Assembly (NCBI RefSeq): GCF_016107525.1
Contig: NZ_JABASR010000008.1
Coordinates: 62,001 to 126,000, forward strand
DNA: 64,000 nucleotides
Origin: Psychrobacter aquimaris
GTDB taxonomy: Bacteria; Pseudomonadota; Gammaproteobacteria; Pseudomonadales; Moraxellaceae
Direction of reading: 5' to 3'
The notes beneath the pieces were generated by a model, which was not told the DNA's origin, made no database searches, and was given only the letters and a program-made list of their open reading frames with translations. Position numbers and translations under genes: made by a program. How positions within the stretch are numbered: position 1 is the stretch's first letter; every line of letters starts with the position of its first letter. Shown one piece after another: positions 11,569 to 20,858 of this stretch.

Positions 11569-14500
11569 TTAATCAGAAAGGTAACGTGCTGCTTCGTCGA
11601 GTGAGACGCTGACCAAGGTAGAAATGCCCGCGCTTGGCATGGTGACGCCTTTTAACTCATCAGCAATCTGCATCGTCAATTTATTATGGCTAATAAAAAT
11701 AAACTGCAAATCGTCTGCTAATTCATGAATGAGGCTGGTAAAACGGGCGACGTTGGCGTCATCAAGTGGCGCATCAACTTCATCTAGTACACAAAATGGG
11801 GCAGGATGCTGCTTAAATATCGCAAAAATCAAACTCAATGCAGTAAGCGTCTTTTCGCCGCCTGAAAGCACGGCAAGACGACTATTACGTTTGCCTTTTG
11901 GCTGTGCCATTAACGTTAGCCCTGCCCGCCACTGTTCTGATTTTGGTGCATTGATAGGCATATCGTCAGTATTGAGCGTTAAACTGGCTTGCCCGCCACC
12001 AAACACTTTAGCAAATAAATTAGCAAGCTCAGTATTGACCGCATCGAGCGTCTGCATAAATAAGGTCTTGGTGGTCTCATCAATTGATGCAATCGCCTCC
12101 GTCAACGTCTGCATACTGGCAGCAATATCTGTTGTCTGCTGCGCAAGTGGCTCTAAGCGCTCATTAACTTCTGCCAACTCTGCCACCGCTGCCAAGTTAA
12201 CTGCGCCAATTTTGCTTAGCTGCTGCTCAAGCTGCGCGCGCTCAGACTCAAGCTCAGCGATTTTGTCTGGGCGCACACGGCGATCATGGGCGATAAAATC
12301 TGCTAGCAAGTTTGAGACGCTCATTATTTGCTGATGATGCGATATTTCCGATGGCGCTTTATATTTATGACTCACTTTATGGTAAGCCTCTAGTGCTTCT
12401 TGCGTATGACTACTAGCATCCTCTAATTTCGCAGCGCTTAATGCCAACTCGGTGGCAAGTCGGGCAAGCGCACTTTGCTGAGTTTGCAGTGTGTTTTGAC
12501 AGCTATCTAGCTCTACCTGCTGCTGACTGTACTCTTGCTTAAGCACCGTTAATGCTGTCTCGCGTGTCGTCAATACTGCCTGCTGCTCATCGCGCGTGGT
12601 CTGTGCTGTTTGTAATGCGGCTTGTAGTGCTGGTAGTTTATTTTGCTGCTGCTCAAGACGTGCCGTTAGACTTTGCTCGCTTTGTAGCGACTTGTCATGC
12701 TGTTCGGTCGCACGAACAAAACTACTGACACTATGCTCTAAACGCATCTCACTTTGTTGAATACGAAGTTGCAATGCTTGCCAAGCATCATCATCCGCTT
12801 GTCGGGTACGACTTAGCTCACTGCGCTCAGCTTGTAATTGCTGAGTTGCCGCACGAGCATCCAATATCTGTGGCGTCAGCGCCGCTATCTCGCTTTGGAG
12901 GTGCTGCTGCTCATGATTGAGCGCTTGCTGCTCTTGCACCAGCTCCTGTTGCTCTTGCTCAAGGGTAGCTTTTTCAGCATCGATGCGTTGGCTGTCCGCT
13001 TGTAAGCGCTCAGCGTTGGCGCGCTGGCTGGTGAGTTTTTGCTGATACTGATGCTTATCGCGGGTTAATTGCTCAGCTTGCGCACGAGTCTCTTCTAAGC
13101 TGACTGTCAGCGCATCATAGGTACGCTGGTTATTAGCAATGGTCTTTTGTTGGTCTTGTATTTTGCTTTCAAATTCATCCAGTAACCCTTCTAACGCTTG
13201 CAAACGACTGCGCTGTTGCAAACGTTGCGTGAGGAACTGGTTATTGCTCTCATTTTCCCCATTTTGTGCACCAACAAACTTACTGAGATTTATCGTGCCC
13301 TGACGACTAATAATCCAACCGTCAGTCGTTAGTAAAATGGCTGACAATGGCAATACTTTTAAGATGTCGGTAAGCGCCTCAAAATCCTGCTGATTAGTCG
13401 TTTGAGATTGCGCAATATATAAATAACACTGTTGCCAAAGCGTTAATTTCGGTGTGCTAATCAGCTGTGATAAAGGCAATATTTTATCAACCAAGTTATC
13501 TGGCAAAGCACTGATAAATGGCGTTGAATCTGTATCATTTGTCTGAGCAGATAGCCATAAGCTATGACGGGCTTCTGTTTTGATTGATAACTTGTCTACT
13601 GTATTGGTTTGCGCATTTTGATAAACAAATAAATCTTTTAACTCATGCTCAAGCATCTGCCATAAGCTATGCACTTTCTCAGAATCATCGTTAGCGTTAT
13701 CGATGCTTGACTGATTCGTTTGATTTGAGATTAATACATGGCTGTCTAACCATAACGCCAACACGCTATCAAGTAGCTCTGCGTGCTCCTGACCTTTTTC
13801 ACTTAGCTCAATCTGTTGACGCAAGGTAGTAATGGCCAATTGGTTATAGTCGCTAGCTACTTCATTTTCTAAATCACTTTTAATATCAGCAGTTTTTGCA
13901 TGAACAAGCGATTGCGATTTTGGTGTAGGCTTCGGATGCAATATCTGGTGCAGGGTATCGTACTCTCCTGCCAATACCGCGTGGCGCTTCTCATTCTCGC
14001 TCAACTCGCGCTGCTGCGTATTTAAACGCTGCTGTAAATCATGCGCTTGCGGTTGTAGCTCAGACAGTCGTTCATCGAGTCTGTCTTGTTGGCGTTCAAT
14101 CTGCTGCAATTGTTTGTTTAACTCAGCGACTTGCGCCGCTAACGTCTGCTGCAAAAGTTTCGCATCAGTATTCTCTTGTAAACCAGTACTTTCAATTGGT
14201 GATAACGACTGTTGTAGTTGCTGCCATAAATGCTGCCAATTTTGCTGGCGGCGCTGCCATTTATCATGGTTTTTCTGATAACGTTTTTGTGCTTGGCTAT
14301 TAATCGCTTGCTGCTGTTCAAGCGAGCGCGCAGTATCTTGCAGCCTTGATAGCTGGTTTTGCGCGTCATGGTAGGCGCGCTGTAATGGTTGCTCGTTGCG
14401 TTTATGCGCTTCACGTTTATTCGTTAATTCAATGAGCTGTGGACGCAATCCTTCTAGCACATTCTGCTGCTCAACTTGCTCAGCCTTCAAGCGATTTATC

Positions 14501-15510
14501 TCATCGACTGCTTGCTTACGTTGTTGATCCAAGCTGGCAAGCTGCTGCTCAATAGCAGTCAGCTGTGACTTGGCATCGCCTAATTGATGCTCTGCTTGTT
14601 GATAGCTTAGCTGCTGTTGATAATAGATACTTTGAGCATCATCTTTTAGCCATTGCTCTTGATTGATACGGGCGGCAAGTTTATCTTGCTTGGCTTTTAG
14701 GGTTTCATAGTTGGCTTGTGAAGTTGATAATTCAGTGGCGCTGCGCTCATGCGCTATTTTTTGCTGCTGCTGAGTATGCTTGGCTTGATAGAGCTGCTGA
14801 ATGGCAAGTTGCTGTTTGATATCAGCAAGCGACAACGCTAACGCTTCGTAACGCTCAGCACTAGCGGCTTGTTTAGACAGACGCTTTTGTTGGCTGACCA
14901 GCTCACTTTGCATATCATGTAGACGTGCTAAATTATCTTTAGTTTTCTCTAACTTCTTTTGCGTTTCTTCACGGCGCGCTTGATAACGCGAAACTCCTGC
15001 CGCCTCTTCGATAAACTCACGCAGCTGCATCGGGCTAGATTCAACAATCCGCCCAATCATGCCCTGCTCGATGACGGCATAACTGCGCGCGCCAAGTCCC
15101 GTACCTAAGAATACATCGACGACATCACGGCGACGACAGCGCGTGCCATTGATAAAATAATCCGAGCGCCCTTCTTTATTGACCTGACGGCGAACGGACA
15201 GCTCTTGATACAGGTTAAACTCGTGGCGAATGCCAGTATGCTCGTCTTGGGTATGCTCAAAGGTCAGCTCGACACTGGCGACACTTTTGGCGGCTTTATC
15301 TTGCGTACCCGCAAAGATAACATCACTCATCGCCCCGCCACGTAACTGCTTAGCTGAGGTTTCGCCTAGCACCCAACGAATGGCATCAATGACGTTGGAT
15401 TTGCCACAGCCGTTCGGCCCGACAATGGCGGTGATACCATGACGAAAGGTAAAAGTCGTTGGATTGGCAAAGGATTTAAAGCCTGCCAGCTTTAGAGATT
15501 TTAGACGCAT
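11569..15510 (-). CDS. smc: Chromosome segregation protein SMC
   Basis: The product is 1313 residues, longer than the usual 1150-1200. The Walker A motif is GPNGCGKSN at residues 31-39. Long coiled coils rich in Gln, Leu, Glu and Ala run on both sides of a central hinge region (roughly residues 520-760). The C-terminal half of the ATPase shows the signature LSGGEKTLTALSLIFAIF and Walker B CVLDEVDAPLDD. SMC dimers with ScpA/ScpB condense and separate chromosomes. The hinge area contains Asn/Thr/Ser-rich insertions (for example TNQSSIDNANDDSE and QTNDTDSTPF) that account for much of the extra length. The partner genes scpA/scpB are not in this window. Confidence 0.97.
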   Translation of the reverse strand: MRLKSLKLAGFKSFANPTTFTFRHGITAIVGPNGCGKSNVIDAIRWVLGETSAKQLRGGAMSDVIFAGTQDKAAKSVASVELTFEHTQDEHTGIRHEFNLYQELSVRRQVNKEGRSDYFINGTRCRRRDVVDVFLGTGLGARSYAVIEQGMIGRIVESSPMQLREFIEEAAGVSRYQARREETQKKLEKTKDNLARLHDMQSELVSQQKRLSKQAASAERYEALALSLADIKQQLAIQQLYQAKHTQQQQKIAHERSATELSTSQANYETLKAKQDKLAARINQEQWLKDDAQSIYYQQQLSYQQAEHQLGDAKSQLTAIEQQLASLDQQRKQAVDEINRLKAEQVEQQNVLEGLRPQLIELTNKREAHKRNEQPLQRAYHDAQNQLSRLQDTARSLEQQQAINSQAQKRYQKNHDKWQRRQQNWQHLWQQLQQSLSPIESTGLQENTDAKLLQQTLAAQVAELNKQLQQIERQQDRLDERLSELQPQAHDLQQRLNTQQRELSENEKRHAVLAGEYDTLHQILHPKPTPKSQSLVHAKTADIKSDLENEVASDYNQLAITTLRQQIELSEKGQEHAELLDSVLALWLDSHVLISNQTNQSSIDNANDDSEKVHSLWQMLEHELKDLFVYQNAQTNTVDKLSIKTEARHSLWLSAQTNDTDSTPFISALPDNLVDKILPLSQLISTPKLTLWQQCYLYIAQSQTTNQQDFEALTDILKVLPLSAILLTTDGWIISRQGTINLSKFVGAQNGENESNNQFLTQRLQQRSRLQALEGLLDEFESKIQDQQKTIANNQRTYDALTVSLEETRAQAEQLTRDKHQYQQKLTSQRANAERLQADSQRIDAEKATLEQEQQELVQEQQALNHEQQHLQSEIAALTPQILDARAATQQLQAERSELSRTRQADDDAWQALQLRIQQSEMRLEHSVSSFVRATEQHDKSLQSEQSLTARLEQQQNKLPALQAALQTAQTTRDEQQAVLTTRETALTVLKQEYSQQQVELDSCQNTLQTQQSALARLATELALSAAKLEDASSHTQEALEAYHKVSHKYKAPSEISHHQQIMSVSNLLADFIAHDRRVRPDKIAELESERAQLEQQLSKIGAVNLAAVAELAEVNERLEPLAQQTTDIAASMQTLTEAIASIDETTKTLFMQTLDAVNTELANLFAKVFGGGQASLTLNTDDMPINAPKSEQWRAGLTLMAQPKGKRNSRLAVLSGGEKTLTALSLIFAIFKQHPAPFCVLDEVDAPLDDANVARFTSLIHELADDLQFIFISHNKLTMQIADELKGVTMPSAGISTLVSVSLDEAARYLSD

Positions 15511-15652
15511 GAAGGATCAGTAAATATGGCGAAAACAGGCGGCTATTCTACCTGAAATTGTGGTGTTTGTGCTTACGATAGACAATACCATTAATCTCTA
15601 AGAGAACATTAAAAATTACCCGTGAAAAATAACGAAGGAAATAAGACTATTC

Positions 15653-16129
15653 CTAAGAAGTGACTATTTGCGTATATTCATTAGCATGTCGTTTAACAAC
15701 TTTTAATAGGTTATCAGCTTCTCTATCAAAATCCTCTTTAATAACTCTACATTGTTCGAAACTACCAGCAAATAATTCGATATATAACTTAACGAGTTGT
15801 TTAGAAAATTTTTCGTAGTCCTCTTCTAATAAAGGGAAATGAAGCATGACTAAGGTATCAACTTCAGCCATTAACATCATGAATGTCTCCATCGTAAAAT
15901 TTAAATTTTCATTTCTTGAACGATAATATACGCCTTCATAAGCCATATAAGCTAGGCGATATAGCTTAATAATTAATTGCTCATACTTTTCACGTGTGAA
16001 GACTTTCACTTCCTTGTTATGTTCTAACTTCAATTTATCAATATCATGCTTATGTATTTGTTTATTCGTTATATAAGGAAGTAATCCACCAATGAGAACA
16101 CCTAAGAGACTAGCTATTACTGCAAACAT
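15653..16129 (-). CDS. Small single-pass membrane protein, unknown function
   Basis: This encodes 158 residues with a strong AAGGAG site 5 bases before the ATG at 16129. Residues 2-20 form a membrane segment (FAVIASLLGVLIGGLLPY). The rest is a hydrophilic, largely helical domain with a Lys/His-rich first part (NKQIHKHDIDKLKLEHNKE) and many aromatic and charged residues. The topology suggests an N-terminal anchor with a cytoplasmic helical domain. I recognise no family. The gene is more AT-rich than its neighbours smc and the TauE gene, so it may be a recent arrival. It could be transcribed alone or from the TauE side, whose stop lies 46 bases from its start. Confidence 0.7.
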   Translation of the reverse strand: MFAVIASLLGVLIGGLLPYITNKQIHKHDIDKLKLEHNKEVKVFTREKYEQLIIKLYRLAYMAYEGVYYRSRNENLNFTMETFMMLMAEVDTLVMLHFPLLEEDYEKFSKQLVKLYIELFAGSFEQCRVIKEDFDREADNLLKVVKRHANEYTQIVTS

Positions 16130-16174
16130 TTTTAACTCCTTATATGATAATCAAAATTAAAAACGATTGGTTTC

Positions 16175-16981
16175 TTACAACACCCCAATCCCACTTAACA
16201 ATAATTGCCCGCCTGCAAATAATAACAACACCCCAAAGGCACGCTTAAGCGTTAGCGCAGGCAATTGGTGCGCAAGCTTGGCACCGACTTTTGCCATCGC
16301 AAAGCTAGCGACGGAAATACATAAAAAACCCGTGATATGCACAAAACCTATCGTGCCCTCAGGCAGATTGACCACATCTTGCCCGAACCATGCAAACCCT
16401 GCTGCACCAGCCAATGCAATCGGCAATCCACAAGCGGCAGACGTACCGACCGACTGCTTCATCGGTAATCCTGCCCAATTTAAAAACGGTACGGTTAAGC
16501 TGCCACCACCAATACCAAAAATAGACGACGCCATACCAATCCCTGTACCCGCGCCGAACTGTACGCCAGCTGACGGTAGCGGTTTGCCCAGCTGCTCTTT
16601 ATTGGACAAAAACAGCATTTTTAAAGCGACCAATAACGCGCCGATACCGATGATGGCTTGCAGTACTTTACCGTCAATCATATCGGCAATACCGGCTCCC
16701 ACCAAACTACCGATTACCAAGCCGAGTGCCATTTTGCGCCACACTTCCCAACGCACGCCACCATGCTTATTGTGGGCGGTCAATGAGCTGATCGAAGTCA
16801 CAACGATGGTTGCCAGTGACGTACCAATCGCCAAATGAGTCACCACTTCTGGCGAAAAATCATAAGCGGTAAAAATCCAAACCAATGCTGGTACGATAAT
16901 CATGCCGCCGCCCACACCAAATAGACCTGCACTGACACCCGCAAACGCGCCTGCAATCACAAACCATACATATAACATCAT
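16175..16981 (-). CDS. TauE/SafE (TSUP) family membrane transporter
   Basis: The product is 268 residues with about eight hydrophobic segments. It contains two related glycine-rich motifs, GLFGVGGGMIIVPALVW near residue 20 and SIFGIGGGSLTVPFLNW near residue 155. These mark the two inverted repeats of the TSUP family. Family members export or import sulfite, sulfonates, sulfoacetate or related anions across the inner membrane. The substrate here cannot be read from sequence and no sulfur genes lie next to it. It is divergent from birA across 192 bases. Confidence 0.9.
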   Translation of the reverse strand: MMLYVWFVIAGAFAGVSAGLFGVGGGMIIVPALVWIFTAYDFSPEVVTHLAIGTSLATIVVTSISSLTAHNKHGGVRWEVWRKMALGLVIGSLVGAGIADMIDGKVLQAIIGIGALLVALKMLFLSNKEQLGKPLPSAGVQFGAGTGIGMASSIFGIGGGSLTVPFLNWAGLPMKQSVGTSAACGLPIALAGAAGFAWFGQDVVNLPEGTIGFVHITGFLCISVASFAMAKVGAKLAHQLPALTLKRAFGVLLLFAGGQLLLSGIGVL

Positions 16982-17173
16982 CGAATCAGTCCTTTATCGC
17001 ACTTATTTTTATAAAAATTCTTTAGTTTTATAATCACTTGCCTATCGCATTTGCCAAATCACAATCCGACCTTTATGCTGTTTATTTGGTATTGTCTAAT
17101 CGTGACAATCTCATGACAATCGCCCAGTATAACAAAGATTATCCACGCTATATTAACCACATCGACGAAACTT

Positions 17174-18142
17174 ATGCCGCCATTTTCTAATTTTTCTGAC
17201 GACCCATCCGACTCATTAGAGCTTCATCATTTACCAGAGCTGAACCATCGTCACCTTGTCAACAGTGCCTCTACCAATAGCGAGCTGATAGCAGACGTGC
17301 AAAATGGCACGTTAAATGCTGCGGAGATGCATCTACTGACCGCTGAAACCCAAAGCGCAGGTCGTGGACAACACGGGCGCTCGTGGCAATCACCACGCGG
17401 CAATGTCTATCTGTCGTTATATCATCCTGTTCATCTGCCGATTAGCGGTTTACTGTCATTAATCATCGGCGTTGAACTGGCAAAAATGCCCGTTATTCAA
17501 ATATTAAATGAGCAATTGCGCGCGCAAGGATTGACGCCAATCGGCGTAAAATGGGCAAATGATTTGGGCTTCTATCAACCGCCATCTGACTCAGTGTTAA
17601 ATGAGCCTAAACTGGCAGCACAGACCCTACCTTTTAATAAACTTGCGGGTATTTTGATTGAGCCTGTCACCCAAGCGGGCAAATTGGTCGGCGTGGTGAT
17701 GGGCGTAGGACTTAATGTACAGGCAACGCCCAAACTCACTACAAAAACTTGCGAAGGCATGAGCTATCAAGCGATTAGCCTACAGGATATTTATGAGAGG
17801 CTAAAACCAGAGACAGATATTGTGAGTCTACCAAGCCTAAAAATACTTTACCAACAAATGAGTAAAGCACTGCTAGCCGCGATGACACGCTTTGAGCACC
17901 TAGGATTAGAGAAGCCCACTGGTCAAAGCTATAATTTGGACAGCTTTTTAAAACAGTTTGATTCGATGGATGCATTGGCAGGATTACGCTTGCACGTTAC
18001 TCAAGAGCATAACGGTAAAACAGATAGCATCACAGGTTATGCTTGTGGTCTTGATACACATGGATGTTTGCAATTACGTCAAGATAACGGTAAGATTTCT
18101 GCGCTTTTTACCGGACGCATCGACGTTATTGATAAGACTTAA
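17174..18142 (+). CDS. birA: Biotin-[acetyl-CoA carboxylase] ligase, catalytic type
   Basis: The 322-residue product contains the biotinyl-AMP binding motif GRGQHGRSW at residues 63-71, followed by SPRGNVYLSLYHP, KWANDL and KLAGILIEP. These are typical of the BPL/LplA catalytic domain, with a small C-terminal SH3-like domain (about residues 270-320). It attaches biotin to carrier lysines such as those of AccB and the methylcrotonyl-CoA carboxylase alpha subunit encoded in this window. There is no N-terminal winged-helix domain, so it should not act as the E. coli-type repressor of biotin genes. The stop at 18142 is 37 bases before coaX, so the two probably form an operon. Confidence 0.93.
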   Translation: MPPFSNFSDDPSDSLELHHLPELNHRHLVNSASTNSELIADVQNGTLNAAEMHLLTAETQSAGRGQHGRSWQSPRGNVYLSLYHPVHLPISGLLSLIIGVELAKMPVIQILNEQLRAQGLTPIGVKWANDLGFYQPPSDSVLNEPKLAAQTLPFNKLAGILIEPVTQAGKLVGVVMGVGLNVQATPKLTTKTCEGMSYQAISLQDIYERLKPETDIVSLPSLKILYQQMSKALLAAMTRFEHLGLEKPTGQSYNLDSFLKQFDSMDALAGLRLHVTQEHNGKTDSITGYACGLDTHGCLQLRQDNGKISALFTGRIDVIDKT

Positions 18143-18179
18143 ATCAAAGACCCAATGGGCACGATATAAAGGGATTTTT

Positions 18180-18908
18180 ATGCTCTGGTTAGATCTTGGC
18201 AACACCCGTCTAAAATACTGGCTCACCGATGATATCGGACAAATAGTCGCGCATGATGCTAAGCAACATTTGCAAGCGCCTGCCGAACTACTGATGGGTT
18301 TGACCGATCGCTTCGAGCGTTATGCGCCTGATTTTATTGGTATCTCATCGGTACTGGGCGACGATTTGAATGTTAAAGTGTCAGAGACGTTAGGTCGTCT
18401 GAATATTCCGTTTGAGTTTGTCCATGTCGATGCAGCGCACGCTTTGATGAAGAGTGCTTATAATGACGAACAGCTCGGCTGTGATCGTTGGCTACAGATG
18501 CTCGGCGCCGTGGATAAGAAAAAACGTCAGTGCGTGATTGGCTGTGGCACAGCAGTGACCATTGACTTGATTGATCATGCTGAGCATTTGGGCGGTTATA
18601 TTTTCCCCAGTATTTATCTGCAACGTGAATCACTATTTTCAGGCACTAAGCAAATCACCATATCTAACGGCACCTTTGATAGTGTCGGTCAAGGCATGAC
18701 CACACAAGATGCGGTACATCGTGGTATCTTGCTCTCTATTGTCGGTGCCATCAATGAGATTAGCCATCGCCATCCCAACTTTGAAGTCATCATGACGGGT
18801 GGTGATGCAGCTATTATCTCGCAGCACGTCAACCGTCCGGTGCGCCTACGTGATGATTTATTGTTAAATGGCTTGGCACGCTATTTTGATCAGACCAAAC
18901 AGTCGTAA
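18180..18908 (+). CDS. coaX: Type III pantothenate kinase
   Basis: The product is 242 residues from ATG 18180, which follows AAAGGGA. A longer in-frame reading from 17958 overlaps birA and is not used. The N-terminus LWLDLGNTRLKYW carries the phosphate-binding D-x-G-N-T motif of the ASKHA fold. GCGTAVTIDLI, GGYIFPSIYLQRESLF and VIMTGGDA are later family motifs. It phosphorylates pantothenate in the first step of coenzyme A synthesis. Type III enzymes are not inhibited by CoA and usually need a monovalent cation. Pairing with birA is common in related bacteria. Confidence 0.94.
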   Translation: MLWLDLGNTRLKYWLTDDIGQIVAHDAKQHLQAPAELLMGLTDRFERYAPDFIGISSVLGDDLNVKVSETLGRLNIPFEFVHVDAAHALMKSAYNDEQLGCDRWLQMLGAVDKKKRQCVIGCGTAVTIDLIDHAEHLGGYIFPSIYLQRESLFSGTKQITISNGTFDSVGQGMTTQDAVHRGILLSIVGAINEISHRHPNFEVIMTGGDAAIISQHVNRPVRLRDDLLLNGLARYFDQTKQS

Positions 18909-18938
18909 TCACTTTATTAACCTTATAAAATGATTAAT

Positions 18939-18975
18939 AAAAAAGCAGTACGTCTTAAGCGTACTGCTTTTTTAT
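18939..18975. terminator. Bidirectional terminator between coaX and the TonB-C gene
   Basis: AAAAGCAGTACG pairs with CGTACTGCTTTT around a short loop, with A-run and T-run flanks, so it can serve both convergent genes. Confidence 0.9.
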
Positions 18976-18991
18976 TATCGTTTAAGCTTTA

Positions 18992-19459
18992 TTAATACTC
19001 AAAGAGTATTGGGATGGTGACATTACCTACTACTGTCTTACTATCTTTTCTAAATGGTTTAAAAAGAGAACGACGTAGTTCTTTTTCAAATCCACTATCA
19101 ATTCTATCGGAACCGCTACTCTTTAATACGGTAATATTGGCGACTTTGCCTTCTTGATTTACCCTTAATAAGAATTCCATTTGAACACGCTTCTTTTTGC
19201 AAGGTTCTTCCGGATCGCAATAACCCCCTAAAGCACGAATGTGGCGATTGTTAAAACTTGGCTGACGTAACCACTTCGCATCAGAAGTCGCAAACTGGAT
19301 GACAGGTTGCGCTGGTGATAAGTCTGCTATTTCAGCATTTGCAATGTGTGCCGAAAATATACTCAGTACTAGCATCGCCTTTGTCAGCGCAGAAATGATA
19401 GTTAATCGAAGGCGTATTTTTAAGTGTCTTTTAAGCGCGGTAGTAGTAGTCGGCATCAT
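18992..19459 (-). CDS. Secreted TonB C-terminal-domain protein
   Basis: This encodes 155 residues. A basic N-region and hydrophobic segment (IISALTKAMLVLSIFSAHIANA) look like a signal peptide cleaved near residue 42. The C-terminal half contains VQMEFLLRVNQEGKVANITVLKSSGSDRIDSGFEKELRRSLFKPF in shorter recognisable blocks, the pattern of the TonB C-terminal domain (strand, G-x-V, helix ending in F-x-P). There is no Pro-rich spacer and no ExbB/ExbD nearby, so it is unlikely to be a full energy transducer. It may be a stand-alone periplasmic TonB-like domain. No strong ribosome-binding site is visible, so the start is uncertain. Confidence 0.75.
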   Translation of the reverse strand: MMPTTTTALKRHLKIRLRLTIISALTKAMLVLSIFSAHIANAEIADLSPAQPVIQFATSDAKWLRQPSFNNRHIRALGGYCDPEEPCKKKRVQMEFLLRVNQEGKVANITVLKSSGSDRIDSGFEKELRRSLFKPFRKDSKTVVGNVTIPILFEY

Positions 19460-19628
19460 AAGCAGTATCTGATAAATATGGCGGATAAAAAAAGCTAAGG
19501 GTCAGCTTTATTAATCGATTATTGTTAATCAAAAAATAAAACCGTACCTTAGCACAATTGTTTATTTTTTTCCAGCCGTTACCTCGCACAGCCCAAAGCC
19601 ATGTTGATCAATCTAGCCTGTGTTAACG

Positions 19629-20816
19629 TTATTTAGTCTCATTAAACAGCTCACGACCGATAAGCATACGGCGAATCTCACTAGTGCCTGCGCCAATCTC
19701 ATATAGCTTAGCATCGCGCCAGTAACGACCAAGCGGATACTCATTGGTATAGCCATTACCACCAAATATTTGAATACCCTCACCCGCCATCCATGTGGCT
19801 TTTTCGGCACACCACAAGATCACACTGGCACAGTCTTTACGTACTTCTCGGCTATGACCAGCACCGCGCGCGTCCAGCATATCGAGGTTTTTGCCCACGG
19901 TATATAAAAAGCTGCGGCCTGCTTGCAGTATCGTATACATATCAGCGACTTTGCCTTGAATAAGCTGAAACTCACCGATGGCTTGACCAAACTGCTTACG
20001 ATCATGGATATAAGGCACAACATTGTCCATCACCGCTTGCATGATACCGATAGGGCCTGCTGCCAATACGGCACGCTCATAATCTAATCCGCTCATCAGC
20101 ACCTTGACGCCTTCATTAAGACCGCCCAAGATATTTTCGCTGGGCACTTCAACATTATTAAAGGTCATCTCACCAGTATGGCTACCGCGCATGCCGAGCT
20201 TATCGAGCTTTTGCGCGGTACCAAAGCCTTCCATACCTTTTTCAACGATAAAGGCCGTCATACCTTTGGCACCCATTTCAGGATTGGTCTTGGCATAGAC
20301 CACCATCACATCCGCATCAGGGCCGTTAGTAATCCACATTTTGCTGCCGTTCAACACATAGCTACCATCTTTTTCTTCAGCTTTGAGCTTCATGCTGACG
20401 ACATCTGAGCCAGCACCCGTCTCACTCATTGCCAAGGCACCGATGAACTCGCCACTGATCAGCTTTGGCAAATACTTTTGTTTTTGTGCCTCAGAGCCAT
20501 TACGTTTGATTTGGTTGATACATAAATTGGAGTGGGCACCATAGCTAAGCGCTACCGATGCCGACGCACGGCTGATTTCTTCCATCGCGACCATATGGGC
20601 GACATAGCCCATATTGGAGCCGCCGTACTCTTCAGGAACGGTAATACCATGTAGGCCGAGATCACCCATCTTTTGCCACAGATCCATAGGGAATTCATCG
20701 CTGCTGTCGATTTCAGCAGCACGTGGGGCGATCTCTTTTGCCGCAAACTGCTGCACGACATCACGTAGGGCGTCAATATCTTCGCCAAGCTGAAAGTTCA
20801 ATCCAGGTAAACTCAT
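19629..20816 (-). CDS. liuA: Isovaleryl-CoA dehydrogenase
   Basis: The product is 395 residues. ATG 20816 is chosen over ATG 20822 because AAGGA lies 6 bases before it. It is an acyl-CoA dehydrogenase with N-terminal helical domain, central beta domain ([34 protein letters not shown]) and C-terminal helical domain ([28 protein letters not shown]). The motif [15 protein letters not shown], with Glu placed as in isovaleryl-CoA dehydrogenases rather than straight-chain enzymes, supports the substrate. It oxidises isovaleryl-CoA from leucine to 3-methylcrotonyl-CoA and passes electrons to ETF. It is the last gene of the liu cluster, 42 bases after the HMG-CoA lyase gene. Confidence 0.93.
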   Translation of the reverse strand: MSLPGLNFQLGEDIDALRDVVQQFAAKEIAPRAAEIDSSDEFPMDLWQKMGDLGLHGITVPEEYGGSNMGYVAHMVAMEEISRASASVALSYGAHSNLCINQIKRNGSEAQKQKYLPKLISGEFIGALAMSETGAGSDVVSMKLKAEEKDGSYVLNGSKMWITNGPDADVMVVYAKTNPEMGAKGMTAFIVEKGMEGFGTAQKLDKLGMRGSHTGEMTFNNVEVPSENILGGLNEGVKVLMSGLDYERAVLAAGPIGIMQAVMDNVVPYIHDRKQFGQAIGEFQLIQGKVADMYTILQAGRSFLYTVGKNLDMLDARGAGHSREVRKDCASVILWCAEKATWMAGEGIQIFGGNGYTNEYPLGRYWRDAKLYEIGAGTSEIRRMLIGRELFNETK

Positions 20817-20858
20817 AACCATTCCTTGTTTTTAGTATTTCATTTTTACAATAATTTT

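Noticed and set aside
11729..12334. Plus-strand open frame of 201 codons
   Set aside because: It lies opposite the conserved C-terminal half of smc and reads as a Ser/Ala/Leu-rich shadow.
16167..16838. Long plus-strand open frame of 223 codons
   Set aside because: It is antisense to the well-supported TauE/SafE gene, is Pro/Asn-rich without any family pattern, and has no plausible ribosome-binding site.
17958..18179. Upstream extension of coaX
   Set aside because: It overlaps birA out of frame; the pantothenate kinase fold begins exactly at ATG 18180 after a good ribosome-binding site.
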